Source of the DNA: Kribbella pittospori
Lineage (GTDB): Bacteria > Actinomycetota > Actinomycetes > Propionibacteriales > Kribbellaceae
Reading direction: 5' to 3'
Assembly (NCBI RefSeq): GCF_004331465.1
Contig: NZ_SJKB01000009.1
Span: 310,001-374,000, forward strand
Length of the DNA: 64,000 nt
Under the pieces are notes generated by a model. It ran no database searches. It worked only from the letters and a program-made list of their open reading frames with translations, and was not told where the DNA came from. Made by a program: the position numbers and the translations under genes. Of this stretch, positions 17,441 to 25,151 are shown piece by piece. How positions within the stretch are numbered: the first letter of the stretch is position 1; each line of letters begins with the position of its first letter.

Positions 17441-18085
17441 GTGACGACACTGGACCTCTCGCCCGACGAACTGCTCACCACGACCCGCACGGTCCGCAAG
17501 CGGCTGGACCTGGAGAAGCCGGTTCCGGCCGAGCTGATCCGGGAGTGCATCGAGGTCGCGTTGCAGGCGCCGTCGGGGAGTAATCGGCAGACCTGGCACT
17601 GGCTGGTGATCACGGACGCCGAGAAGCGAGCGGCGATCGGGGAGTACTACCGGCTCGCGGTCGAGAAGTATCTGGCCGGGTCCGGGGCCGCCGGGAAGTT
17701 GTACGCCGACGACCCGGTCCGCGGGCCGATCCAGCGCAGGATCGGGGATGGAGTGGCCTATCTGGGTGAGCGGATGGGGCAGGTCCCCGTCCTCGTGATC
17801 CCGTGTCTGGAGGCGAAGAACCTGCCGGCGGGCAACCAGGCCGGGTTGTGGGGCTCCATCCTGCCCTCTGCGTGGAGCTACTGCCTGGCCGCACGCGCCC
17901 GCGGACTCGGTACGGCGTGGACGACCCTGCACCTGAACTACGAGCAGGAAGTCGGCGAACTGCTCGGTCTGCCGGAGGACATCCGCCAGACAGCACTGAT
18001 CCCGACCGCGTACACGATCGGCACCAACTTCAAGCCTGCGGCCCGTCAGCCGCTCGACGACATCGTGCACATCGACACCTGGTAG
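17441..18085 (+). CDS. Nitroreductase-family FMN enzyme (copy 2)
   Basis: The 214-residue product begins at GTG 17441. It has TTRTVRKRLDLEKPVPAEL, QAPSGSNRQTWHWLVITD and GLGTAWTTLHLNYEQEVG, and ends in a typical HIDTW C-terminus. It is the paralogue of the protein encoded at 15674-16321; the two genes flank the murein endopeptidase gene in opposite orientation, so the copies are probably old. Expected to be a homodimeric FMN-dependent oxidoreductase; substrate unknown. Confidence 0.9.
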   Translation: MTTLDLSPDELLTTTRTVRKRLDLEKPVPAELIRECIEVALQAPSGSNRQTWHWLVITDAEKRAAIGEYYRLAVEKYLAGSGAAGKLYADDPVRGPIQRRIGDGVAYLGERMGQVPVLVIPCLEAKNLPAGNQAGLWGSILPSAWSYCLAARARGLGTAWTTLHLNYEQEVGELLGLPEDIRQTALIPTAYTIGTNFKPAARQPLDDIVHIDTW

Positions 18086-18105
18086 CACGATGCTAAGAGC
18101 AACGG

Positions 18106-18600
18106 TCAGGACGCGGCCATCTCCTCGATGGTCAGACCGCTGAGAACCGACCGCGGCTCGGTGACCGTCAGATCGACCGCGGGATCGGCCGCGGCGTCGC
18201 GGACCTTCACCAGCAACCAGTCCCCACCGGTGCGGGTGAAGGCCCAAGCGCCGTTGAGTTTCACGCCGTGCAGTTGAACCTTGAAATGACCGCGTTCGAT
18301 CGCCTCTGCCGGGTCCACCAACTGGTGCCGGTCGTCCCGGGTCAGGTTGGTGTAGATCCCGGCGTCCCAGACGATCACGGCACCACTGCCATACTGAGCA
18401 TCGGCGTGCACGCCTTCGTAGGAGGCGTACTCCAGGTCGTGGTCGGTGGTGAAGACGGCAAGCCGCTTCACCACCGGATCCAGTGACGGTCCACGCGGGA
18501 CCGCCCATGACTTGAGTACGCCGTCCACCTCGAGCCGGATGTCGTAGTGCAGCCGCCGGGCGTCGTGCAGCTGCACCACGAAGATCGGCTTGTTGGTCAA
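18106..18600 (-). CDS. Stand-alone LigD-type 3'-phosphoesterase domain protein
   Basis: This 164-residue protein is the phosphoesterase (PE) domain of DNA ligase D alone, with no ligase or polymerase domain. The PE catalytic residues are all present with the family spacing: H12, H18, D20, R22, then H54 and Y58 (motif QLHDARRLHYDIRLE), as is the closing SVLSGLTIEEMA. PE domains remove 3'-ribonucleotides and 3'-phosphates at DNA breaks before end joining. The start is TTG 18600, overlapping the sigma-factor stop by 4 bases (TTGA), so its translation is coupled to the sigma factor. Confidence 0.9.
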   Translation of the reverse strand: MTNKPIFVVQLHDARRLHYDIRLEVDGVLKSWAVPRGPSLDPVVKRLAVFTTDHDLEYASYEGVHADAQYGSGAVIVWDAGIYTNLTRDDRHQLVDPAEAIERGHFKVQLHGVKLNGAWAFTRTGGDWLLVKVRDAAADPAVDLTVTEPRSVLSGLTIEEMAAS

Positions 18601-19412
18601 GCGGCGGCTGCCGCAGGCGGCTCGATCCGGTCGCGCAGCCGGTCGAGGATGCCGCGGAGCAACCGGGACACCTGCATCTGGCTCACTCCGATCTCGGCAC
18701 CGATGTCCGCCTGGGTGTGACCCTCGACGAACCGTAGTTCCAAAATCCTACGCTCGCGCGGCGCGAGCGCGCTCAGCACCGGCTCGAGGACGGCGACCGC
18801 CTCGGTCCGCTCGAACGCCGCGTCGTCGGAGTCGGCGATCGTGTCGGCCAGGTTCGCGACCGAGTCGTCGTCGACCGGGCGGTCCAGGGACAGCACCGAG
18901 AAGCAGCCGTCGGCGGCGATGGCGTCCTCGATTTCGTTGACCTGGGCCCCTATTTCGTCGGCCAGCTCCTGCTGGGTCGGCTCGCGGTGCAGTTCCTGCA
19001 CCAGCCGCGGCCGGACCGAGGCGATGGATCCTTGCAGTTCCTGCAGGCGGCGCGGGATCCGGACCGTCCAGGAGCAGTCCCGGAAGTACCGTTTCACCTC
19101 GCCCCGGATGGTCGGTACGGCGTACGCCAGGAACGGCGTGTCCGCGTCCGGGTTGTAGCTGCGGGCCGCCTTGACCAGGCCCAGGTACGCGACCTGGTCC
19201 AGATCGTCGGCCTCCACGCCGCGACCGCGGAACCGCGACGCGATGCTGTGCGCGATTCCGAGGTGGAGTTCGATCGCTTGATCGAGGAGGGCCTGCCGGA
19301 GATTCTCGTCGGTGCTGGCTGCTCGCCGGCTCAGCAGGGACCTGGTCTCGCCGTCTCTGCGCTGTTTCCGATCGGTGCGCGGCTCGGCGGTGGTGCTGGC
19401 AACGGTGTTCAT
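18597..19412 (-). CDS. RNA polymerase sigma factor, SigB/SigF/SigG type
   Basis: This 271-residue group-3 sigma factor has region 2 at about residues 48-112 (VEADDLDQVAYLGLVKAARS, then PTIRGEVKRYFRD), region 3 with REPTQQELADEIG, and region 4 with the HTH HTQADIGAEIGVSQMQVSRL. The order and motifs are those of actinobacterial stress/development SigB-like factors, usually held by an anti-sigma factor; none is encoded beside it. GAGG precedes ATG 19412. A GGGTA element on the minus strand (19493-19489) could be a SigB-type -10 for autoregulation, but no clear -35 goes with it. Confidence 0.93.
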   Translation of the reverse strand: MNTVASTTAEPRTDRKQRRDGETRSLLSRRAASTDENLRQALLDQAIELHLGIAHSIASRFRGRGVEADDLDQVAYLGLVKAARSYNPDADTPFLAYAVPTIRGEVKRYFRDCSWTVRIPRRLQELQGSIASVRPRLVQELHREPTQQELADEIGAQVNEIEDAIAADGCFSVLSLDRPVDDDSVANLADTIADSDDAAFERTEAVAVLEPVLSALAPRERRILELRFVEGHTQADIGAEIGVSQMQVSRLLRGILDRLRDRIEPPAAAAA

Positions 19413-19525
19413 GATGTCTGACCTCGCGACTCTGAGTCACGGCGCGGCACATGTCTGGACCGCGGTCAGGAACTTCTGCTGACAGTTCTACCCCACCGAC
19501 CCTGGGTTATGCATCTTGCCGGCAG

Positions 19526-19531
19526 TAGGTT
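19526..19531 (+). promoter_or_regulatory. -10 element TAGGTT of a leaderless promoter
   Basis: TAGGTT is followed by 6 bases and then ATG 19538, without a ribosome-binding site. The layout predicts a leaderless mRNA for the VOC gene. Confidence 0.5.
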
Positions 19532-19537
19532 TCCGCC

Positions 19538-19912
19538 ATGGACTGGAAGCTCGAGCTGGTGTCGGTCCCGGTTTCGGACGTTGACCGGGCCAAGGCGTTC
19601 TACACGGACAAGGTCGGCTTCGTCGCCGATCACGACCATCAGGTCAGCGAGGAACTGAGGTTCGTTCAGCTCACTCCGCCCGGGTCGGCCTGCTCGATCG
19701 CGATCGGCAGCGGCATGGGTCAGGCCGAGCCCGGCTCGGTCCGCGGCCTGCAGATCGTGGTGTCCGACGCCGACGCGGCCCGGGCCGAGCTGGCGGGTCG
19801 CGGCGTGGAGGTGTCGGACGTCCAGGAGATGCCGTGGGGCCGCTTCGTCTTCTTCAGTGACCCGGACGGAAACACTTGGGCGCTGCAGCAGATCGTCGGT
19901 CGCGCCGACTAG
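19538..19912 (+). CDS. VOC/glyoxalase-superfamily protein
   Basis: The 124 residues form two beta-alpha-beta-beta-beta modules. It starts ELVSVPVSDVDRAKAFYTDK, typical of VOC proteins, and ends with FSDPDGNTWALQQI, which carries the last metal-ligand position. Such proteins are small dimers acting as glyoxalases, dioxygenases or drug-binding proteins. It is a single gene divergent from the sigma-factor operon, with 125 bases between them. Specific substrate unknown. Confidence 0.88.
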   Translation: MDWKLELVSVPVSDVDRAKAFYTDKVGFVADHDHQVSEELRFVQLTPPGSACSIAIGSGMGQAEPGSVRGLQIVVSDADAARAELAGRGVEVSDVQEMPWGRFVFFSDPDGNTWALQQIVGRAD

Positions 19913-20136
19913 TTTCAGGGCTCGCGCCGACTGGTGGTTCGGGGTTCCGGATCAATCCGAATTACCGCTAACGGTGGGTCATCTCTCGGTTGTAGGGTGG
20001 CCTTTGGCTGAGCAACCAGCCCCCCAGATGATGGTTGTGTGTCCTTGCGAGGGCGACGATGACCGGACTTCAGCACCACCCCACAGCAGTACGACGCCAC
20101 CCCACCGCTTCCGCCCCTGTCCAGAAGTCAGGTGCC

Positions 20137-20313
20137 ATGCCAGTAGCCACTTCCCCGGCCCGGCCCGTGGCAGTCCAGGTCCGCATGGGCGGTCGCTGGA
20201 TCGCCGGCCAGGAGCTGGGCCGCCGGACCGGAGCGGCCGGGGCCGACGAGGTTCTCGTCAGCCACCACGGCCACTTGGTCTGGGTCGACCAGCAGTCGGT
20301 CCGCGGGTCCTGA
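20137..20313 (+). CDS. Small protein of unknown function (58 residues)
   Basis: I do not recognise this protein. The frame from ATG 20137 shows the strong G/C third-position bias of real genes here, which is weaker upstream, so I preferred it to ATG 20059 in the same frame. The product is basic and ends with VLVSHHGHLVWVDQQSVRGS. A TAGGGT hexamer at 19993-19998 could be a -10 element. The segment 20323-20350 after it holds CCCAGCAGGG twice, 18 bases apart. It has no operon partner. Confidence 0.45.
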   Translation: MPVATSPARPVAVQVRMGGRWIAGQELGRRTGAAGADEVLVSHHGHLVWVDQQSVRGS

Positions 20314-20354
20314 AAGCCCTTACCCAGCAGGGATTACAGTCCCAGCAGGGGTTT

Positions 20355-21449
20355 TCAGCAGAGAGATTGCGCAACCAGGTTGCCGATCTCGATCGCCGAC
20401 GCCGACTGCGCCGGGTCGAACAAGGTCCTGGTCAACGCGAACGCCACGCCTGAGCGCGTATCGGCCCAGGCGACGCTGCCACCCATGCCCGGCATCCCGA
20501 ACGACGTCGGGCTCTCCTCCGCTGTCGATCCGAGCCGGCCGACCGGGTAGCCGAGCGCCCACGTCGCCGGATTCCCGAGCAGTTCGTCCTTCGCGACCAG
20601 GGCCGGACCGGTGATCTCCGCGATCGCTCCCGGCCGGACCAGCCGGACACCGTCGACCTTACCGATCAAAGCGGCGTACAGCTTGGCGATGCCGCGGGCG
20701 GTCAGGATGCCGCGAGCGGGCAGCTCGGCGGCGAGATACTCAGGGGTGTTGACGTGTGCCGCGCGGGGCATGACGGCCGGCGGCTCGACCTCGGCGAACA
20801 TGTGGGCCAACTGTGCAAAGGTGTCCTCTGCGCCGGCCGGCTCGACCAGTTTGGCGACCCGGTGCCGCTGGTCTCGCGGTACGGCGAAGTACACCTCGTC
20901 GGCGATCCCGAGCGGCGCGGCGATCTCCCGCAGCACGTCGGAGATCGTGCGGCCGGTGGTGCGACGGACGATCTCGCCGACCAGGTAGCCGAAGGTCTCG
21001 GAGTGGTAGGCCGTCTTCGTGCCCGGCTCCCACCACGGCTCGGCCGCGGCGAGGTACGACGTGATCTTCGTCCAGTCGGCCAGGTCCGCGGATGTGGCGT
21101 CCGATGGCAGCGCGGGCAGGCCGATCGAGTGGGTCAGCACGTGCCGCAGGGTCGCCTTCTTCTTACCGTGCGCTGCGAACTCGGGCCAGACGTCCGCGAT
21201 CGGAGCGTCGTACGCGAGGACGCCACGATCGACCAGCACATTCGCGACGGTGGCGGACGCGCCCTTGCCGGTGGAGGCGCTGAAGAACAGCGTGTCAGCG
21301 GTGACCGGGCGCCGAGCCTCGGGGTCGGCGACTCCCACGACGGCATCGACGACCAGTTCGCCGCTCTGGTACGCCGCCACCTGCAGTCCGATCTCGGTCT
21401 CGGCCAGCTCGTCGACCCGCAGCTGCACCTGCTCCTGAAGATTCGTCAC
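20355..21449 (-). CDS. Serine hydrolase of the beta-lactamase / class C fold
   Basis: This 364-residue cytoplasmic protein (no signal peptide) carries the SxxK nucleophile motif at S59-T60-G61-K62 (FFSASTGKG) and a Tyr motif Y148-H149-S150 (AYHSETFGYL), as in EstB-like esterases and penicillin-recognising enzymes. GMPGMGGSVAWAD near the end is the third, HxG/KTG-like motif region. It is probably an esterase or peptidase rather than a resistance enzyme. The start is GTG 21449 with AAGGATGG upstream; an upstream open frame is a shadow of the LysR gene. Confidence 0.88.
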   Translation of the reverse strand: MTNLQEQVQLRVDELAETEIGLQVAAYQSGELVVDAVVGVADPEARRPVTADTLFFSASTGKGASATVANVLVDRGVLAYDAPIADVWPEFAAHGKKKATLRHVLTHSIGLPALPSDATSADLADWTKITSYLAAAEPWWEPGTKTAYHSETFGYLVGEIVRRTTGRTISDVLREIAAPLGIADEVYFAVPRDQRHRVAKLVEPAGAEDTFAQLAHMFAEVEPPAVMPRAAHVNTPEYLAAELPARGILTARGIAKLYAALIGKVDGVRLVRPGAIAEITGPALVAKDELLGNPATWALGYPVGRLGSTAEESPTSFGMPGMGGSVAWADTRSGVAFALTRTLFDPAQSASAIEIGNLVAQSLC

Positions 21450-21537
21450 GTTGCCATCCTTACCGCTCCGGAGTTCCGTCACTGGCAGGTCGGAGCGGGC
21501 CCGGCGTTCTTGACGTGCGGTGCGGCAGACTTCGGCT

Positions 21538-22470
21538 GTGGAGTTGCGGCAGCTGGAGTACTTCGTGGCAGTGGCGCACGAGCGCAGTTTCACGCTGGCC
21601 GCTCGGCGGTTGCATGTGGTGCAGAGCGCGGTCAGTGCCGCGATCGCCGCGCTGGAACGCGATCTCAGGGTCACGCTGTTCGAGCGGAGCGCCCAGCGGG
21701 TGGTCCTGACCGAGGCGGGTACGGCGTTCCTGCCGGAAGCGCTCGCGGTGATGGACGCGGTCCAGGGCGCGCGTGACGTCGTCGACGAGCTCGGTTCAGG
21801 TATGCGCGGATCCGTGCGGGTCGGTCTGCTGCCGGGTCTCGGGCTGATCGACCTGCCCGCGGCGGCGGGTGAGTTCCGCCGGCGGTACCCGAACGTCGAG
21901 CTCCAGTTGCGGGTCGACGCCGAAGGATCGGCCGGAGTGATCGTCGCGCTGCGCAACGGCGACATCGACGTGGGCTTCCTCGGCATCGCTGCCGGCAGCG
22001 TGCCGCGCGAGTTGACCGCCTGGGAACTGCTCCGCGTTCCGCAGGTGCTCGCGGTCCCGGTCGGCCATCGGCTCGCGCGCCGACGGTCGGTCACGCTCGC
22101 CGACCTCGCGGACGAGGCGTTCGTCGACTTCCCACCCGGGTTCGGGACGCGGACGATGATCGACCAGACCTTCGAGGCGGCCGGGATCGGGCGGCACGTG
22201 GTGGTCGAGGCACTCGGCATCGAGAACGGCGTCGAGTTCGTCCGGCACGGCGTCGGCCTCGGCATCCTGCCCGGGTACGCCGTCGCGGATCAGAAGGCGA
22301 TCCGGGTCGTGGCGATCACCGGCGAATCGTTCCAGTGGTCGCTGTACATGGCCACGCTGAAGAAGCGGAAACCGACCGCCGCGCTGCGGGCCCTCCTCGG
22401 TCTGGTCAGCACCCATCTCCGGCATCCGTCCGGCACCGAACCAGGTGCCGACGTACATCAACAGAATTGA
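21538..22470 (+). CDS. LysR-family transcriptional regulator (1)
   Basis: The 310-residue regulator has the N-terminal winged helix ELRQLEYFVAVAHERSFTLA with HVVQSAVSAAIAALERDL, then a periplasmic-binding-like effector domain. Two GTG codons (21520 and 21538) are possible starts; I chose 21538 because the family begins at MELRQLEYF. It is divergent from the serine hydrolase (88-base gap) and immediately upstream of the SDR genes in the same direction, so either could be its target. Confidence 0.9.
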   Translation: MELRQLEYFVAVAHERSFTLAARRLHVVQSAVSAAIAALERDLRVTLFERSAQRVVLTEAGTAFLPEALAVMDAVQGARDVVDELGSGMRGSVRVGLLPGLGLIDLPAAAGEFRRRYPNVELQLRVDAEGSAGVIVALRNGDIDVGFLGIAAGSVPRELTAWELLRVPQVLAVPVGHRLARRRSVTLADLADEAFVDFPPGFGTRTMIDQTFEAAGIGRHVVVEALGIENGVEFVRHGVGLGILPGYAVADQKAIRVVAITGESFQWSLYMATLKKRKPTAALRALLGLVSTHLRHPSGTEPGADVHQQN

Positions 22471-22479
22471 TTCACCCAT

Positions 22480-22527
22480 CGACTTGAGTCGTTGGACTTG
22501 ATCCATCCTGCGGAGCACGATTTAGGT
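22480..22527 (+). promoter_or_regulatory. Candidate promoter and operator of the SDR operon
   Basis: CGACT-TG-AGTCG at 22480-22491 is a perfect inverted repeat. It lies just upstream of a -35-like TTGATC (22498-22503), an 18-base spacer and a -10-like TTAGGT (22522-22527). The repeat placed just before the -35 suits an activator such as the adjacent LysR protein. Inferred. Confidence 0.4.
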
Positions 22528-22565
22528 GTCAGCAAGACCAGGCACCGACATCGAGGAGCAGGACG

Positions 22566-23312
22566 ATGACCGAGAACACCACCACCGAGCGGGTCGCCAT
22601 CGTGACCGGCGGATCCAGTGGCATCGGCCGCGAGGCGGCGGCCCGGCTGGGCCGCGACGGCTACGCGGTGGTGATCGTGTACGGCGGCAACCAGGCGGCG
22701 GGGGAAGAGGCCGTCAAGGAGGTCGAGCAGGCCGGCGGCCGCGGGATCGCGGTGCAGGCCGACGTCGCGGACGAGACCGCGGTGGCCGCGCTGTTCGACC
22801 GGACCGAGCAGGAGTTCGGCGGGGTCGACGTGGTCGTGCACGCGGCCGGGATCATGCCGCTGTCGCCGCTGGCCGATCTCGACCTGGAGGTCTTCGACCG
22901 GGTCGTGCGGACCAACCTGCGCGGCACCATCGTGGTCGACCAGCAGGCCGTCCGGCGGGTACGCAACGGCGGCGCGATCGTGAACATCTCCAGCTCGCTG
23001 ACCAAGCTGGCCCGGCCCGGCTACTCCGCCTACTCCGCCACCAAGGGCGGCGTCGAGGCCATCACCCTGATCCTGGCCCGCGAACTGCGCGGCCGTGACA
23101 TCACCGTCAACACCGTCGCCCCCGGTCCGACCGCGACCCGGCTGTTCTTCGAGGGCAAGCCGCAGGAACTGATCGACCGGATCGCCGCCGAGCCGCCGCT
23201 GGAGCGCCTGGGCGAGCCGTCCGACATCGCCGAGATCATCGCCTTCCTGGCCGGTCCGGCCCGCTGGATCAACGGCCAGGTCATCTACGCCAACGGCGGC
23301 TCGGCCGCGTAA
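22566..23312 (+). CDS. Short-chain dehydrogenase/reductase (classical SDR, 1)
   Basis: This 248-residue enzyme has the classical NAD(P) motif TGGSSGIG (residues 14-21), the NAG-equivalent HAAG, and the catalytic set around S142-S144, Y156 and K160 (YSATK). VAPGPTATRLFF and INGQVIYANGGSAA are typical of SDRs close to FabG/3-oxoacyl reductases. GAGGAGCAGG precedes ATG 22566. It is followed 28 bases later by a second SDR and then an amidohydrolase, likely one transcript. Substrate unknown. Confidence 0.92.
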   Translation: MTENTTTERVAIVTGGSSGIGREAAARLGRDGYAVVIVYGGNQAAGEEAVKEVEQAGGRGIAVQADVADETAVAALFDRTEQEFGGVDVVVHAAGIMPLSPLADLDLEVFDRVVRTNLRGTIVVDQQAVRRVRNGGAIVNISSSLTKLARPGYSAYSATKGGVEAITLILARELRGRDITVNTVAPGPTATRLFFEGKPQELIDRIAAEPPLERLGEPSDIAEIIAFLAGPARWINGQVIYANGGSAA

Positions 23313-23340
23313 ACCCGCTGATTTCGAAAGGAAGACCGTC

Positions 23341-24231
23341 ATGAGCAAGACAGTCCTGATCAGTGGAGCGTCGAGCGGCTTCGGTGCCCTCACCGCCCGC
23401 GCCCTCGCCGACGCCGGCCACCTCGTGTACGCCGGAATGCGCGACCTCAACGGCCGGAACACGGCCGCCGCCTCCGACGCCAAGCAGTACGCGGCCGAGC
23501 ACAACGTCGACCTCCGACCCGTCGAGCTGGACATCAGCTCGGACGAGTCGAGCCGCCAGGCCGTCGACACGGTGGTCAGTGAGACCGGTCGACTCGACGT
23601 ACTCGTGCACAACGCCGGCCACATGGTCACCGGCCCGGCCGAAGCGTTCACGCCGGAGCAGTTGGCCGACCTGTACGACACCAACGTGGTGGGCACGCAG
23701 CGACTCAATCGCGCCGCACTCCCGCAGATGCGTGGACAGCAGGACGGGCTGATGGTGTGGGTCGGCAGCTCGAGCACCCGCGGCGGGACTCCGCCGTACC
23801 TGGCTCCGTACTTCGCGGCGAAGGCGGCGATGGACGCGCTGGCGCAGAGCTACGCGCTGGAGGTCGCCCGCTTCGGGATCGAGACGACAATCCTCGTACC
23901 CGGCGCTTTCACCCACGGCACCAACCACTTCGCCCACAGCGGCAAGCCGGCCGACACGGACATCGTGTCTGCGTACGAGACGAAGTACGCCGGTCTGATG
24001 GAGCAGGTCAGCCAGAAGCTCGCCGAGCTCGAGCCGTCCTGGGCCGATGTCGCCGAGGTCGCCAAGGAGATCGTCACCGTGGTCGGCACCGAGAAGGGCC
24101 GGCGGCCGTTCCGGGTGCACATCGACCCGTCCGACGACGGTGCCGCAGTGGTGAACGGGGTGGCTGACCGGGTCCGCGCCGAACTGCTCCGGCGGATCGG
24201 CCTGGACGACCTCCTCCACCCGGCGGCATGA
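23341..24231 (+). CDS. Short-chain dehydrogenase/reductase (2)
   Basis: The 296-residue SDR has SGASSGFG at residues 8-15, HNAG at 90-93, S144 in VGSSSTRGG and the YFAAK motif (Y157, K161). The longer C-terminus, with an Ala-rich helix ending LLRRIGLDDLLHPAA, is common in extended oxidoreductases of this group. AAAGGAAG lies before ATG 23341. Its stop overlaps the amidohydrolase start by 4 bases. Confidence 0.92.
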   Translation: MSKTVLISGASSGFGALTARALADAGHLVYAGMRDLNGRNTAAASDAKQYAAEHNVDLRPVELDISSDESSRQAVDTVVSETGRLDVLVHNAGHMVTGPAEAFTPEQLADLYDTNVVGTQRLNRAALPQMRGQQDGLMVWVGSSSTRGGTPPYLAPYFAAKAAMDALAQSYALEVARFGIETTILVPGAFTHGTNHFAHSGKPADTDIVSAYETKYAGLMEQVSQKLAELEPSWADVAEVAKEIVTVVGTEKGRRPFRVHIDPSDDGAAVVNGVADRVRAELLRRIGLDDLLHPAA

Positions 24232-25151
24232 CCGGATTAGTTGACCTCCACTCGCACTTCCTGCTGCCGGAGTACGTGGCAGCGGCGGAACGCGCCGGGC
24301 ATCTTCGTCCAGACGGGATGCCCGGCTGGCCGGAGTGGAGCGTCCGCAAGCAGCTCGATCTGATGGACCGGAACGAGATCGCGACCGCCCTGCTGTCCGT
24401 GTCGTCGCCGGGGGTGCACTTCGGCGACGACTTCCGGGCGCAGGTGCTGGCCCGGCGGATGAACGAGGCCGCGGCCGAGCTGGGCCGGGACCATCCGGGA
24501 CGGTTCGGCTCCTTCGCCAGCCTGCCGCTGCCGGATGTCGAGGGCGCCCTGGTCGAGCTCGATTACGTGTACGACGTCCTGCACGCGGATGGCGTCGTAC
24601 TGATGAGCAACGCGGGCGGTCAGTACCCGGGTGAGCCGTCCTGGGAGCCGTTGTGGCATGCGCTGAACGACAGGTCGGCGGTGGTGTTGCTGCACCCGAC
24701 CTCGCCGCCGCAGTGGCGACAGGTCGCCCTGGACCGGCCGCGGCCGATGATCGAGTTCGGCTTCGACAGCGCGCGGGCGGTCACCGACCTCGCACTGACC
24801 GGGGTGTTCGCCCGCTACCCCGACATCCGCTTCATCGTCTCGCCCGACGGTGCTCTCCCGATGATCGCCGACCGCCTGGATCTCTTCCAGTCAACGTTCA
24901 CACCCCCGTCCGGCGGTCTGCCCAGCGTTGCCTCCCAACTGCAGACTCTCTGGTACGACGCCGCCGGCGCATCCGCATCCGACAGCGCCGATCGTCTCGT
25001 GTTCGGTAGTGGCTACTGCTTCACTCCGCCGGACGCGGTCTCCCGCCACCTCGCCAGGCTCGACGTCGCCGTACCCGGCTGGCGGGAGCACGCGAAGGCC
25101 AATGCGTCCGAACTCATTTCAATCCGCTCGCATAGTCGTGCGCGAACCTGA
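24228..25151 (+). CDS. Amidohydrolase-2 (ACMSD-like) protein with missing metal ligands
   Basis: This 307-residue TIM-barrel protein starts with the H8-S-H10 metal motif (VDLHSHF) and has the next histidine at LLHPT (H156). The usual SHGG histidine is replaced by SPDGALP (residues 205-211), and the usual catalytic Asp of G(S/T)DYP is Gly in FGSGYCF (G262). Two of the five family metal/catalytic residues are therefore absent. It may be inactive, use a different metal arrangement, or be regulatory. It follows the SDR with a 4-base overlap. Its 3' end overlaps the convergent LLM gene by 38 bases. Confidence 0.85.
   Translation: MTGLVDLHSHFLLPEYVAAAERAGHLRPDGMPGWPEWSVRKQLDLMDRNEIATALLSVSSPGVHFGDDFRAQVLARRMNEAAAELGRDHPGRFGSFASLPLPDVEGALVELDYVYDVLHADGVVLMSNAGGQYPGEPSWEPLWHALNDRSAVVLLHPTSPPQWRQVALDRPRPMIEFGFDSARAVTDLALTGVFARYPDIRFIVSPDGALPMIADRLDLFQSTFTPPSGGLPSVASQLQTLWYDAAGASASDSADRLVFGSGYCFTPPDAVSRHLARLDVAVPGWREHAKANASELISIRSHSRART

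Noticed and set aside
19489..19493. GGGTA as a SigB-type -10 on the minus strand
   Set aside because: No matching -35 (GGTTT-like) lies 14-16 bases upstream, so autoregulation by the sigma factor is only a possibility.
20323..20350. CCCAGCAGGG repeated with 18-base period
   Set aside because: Only two short copies after the small ORF, with no pairing or promoter context; treated as chance or a minor repeat.
20355..21449. Serine hydrolase as a beta-lactamase resistance gene
   Set aside because: It has SxxK and a Tyr motif but no signal peptide and no typical KTG; an esterase-like role is more likely.
20355..22265. 636-codon version of the serine hydrolase gene
   Set aside because: The first 270 codons are a shadow of the LysR gene; GTG 21449 with a ribosome-binding site gives a normal-length enzyme.
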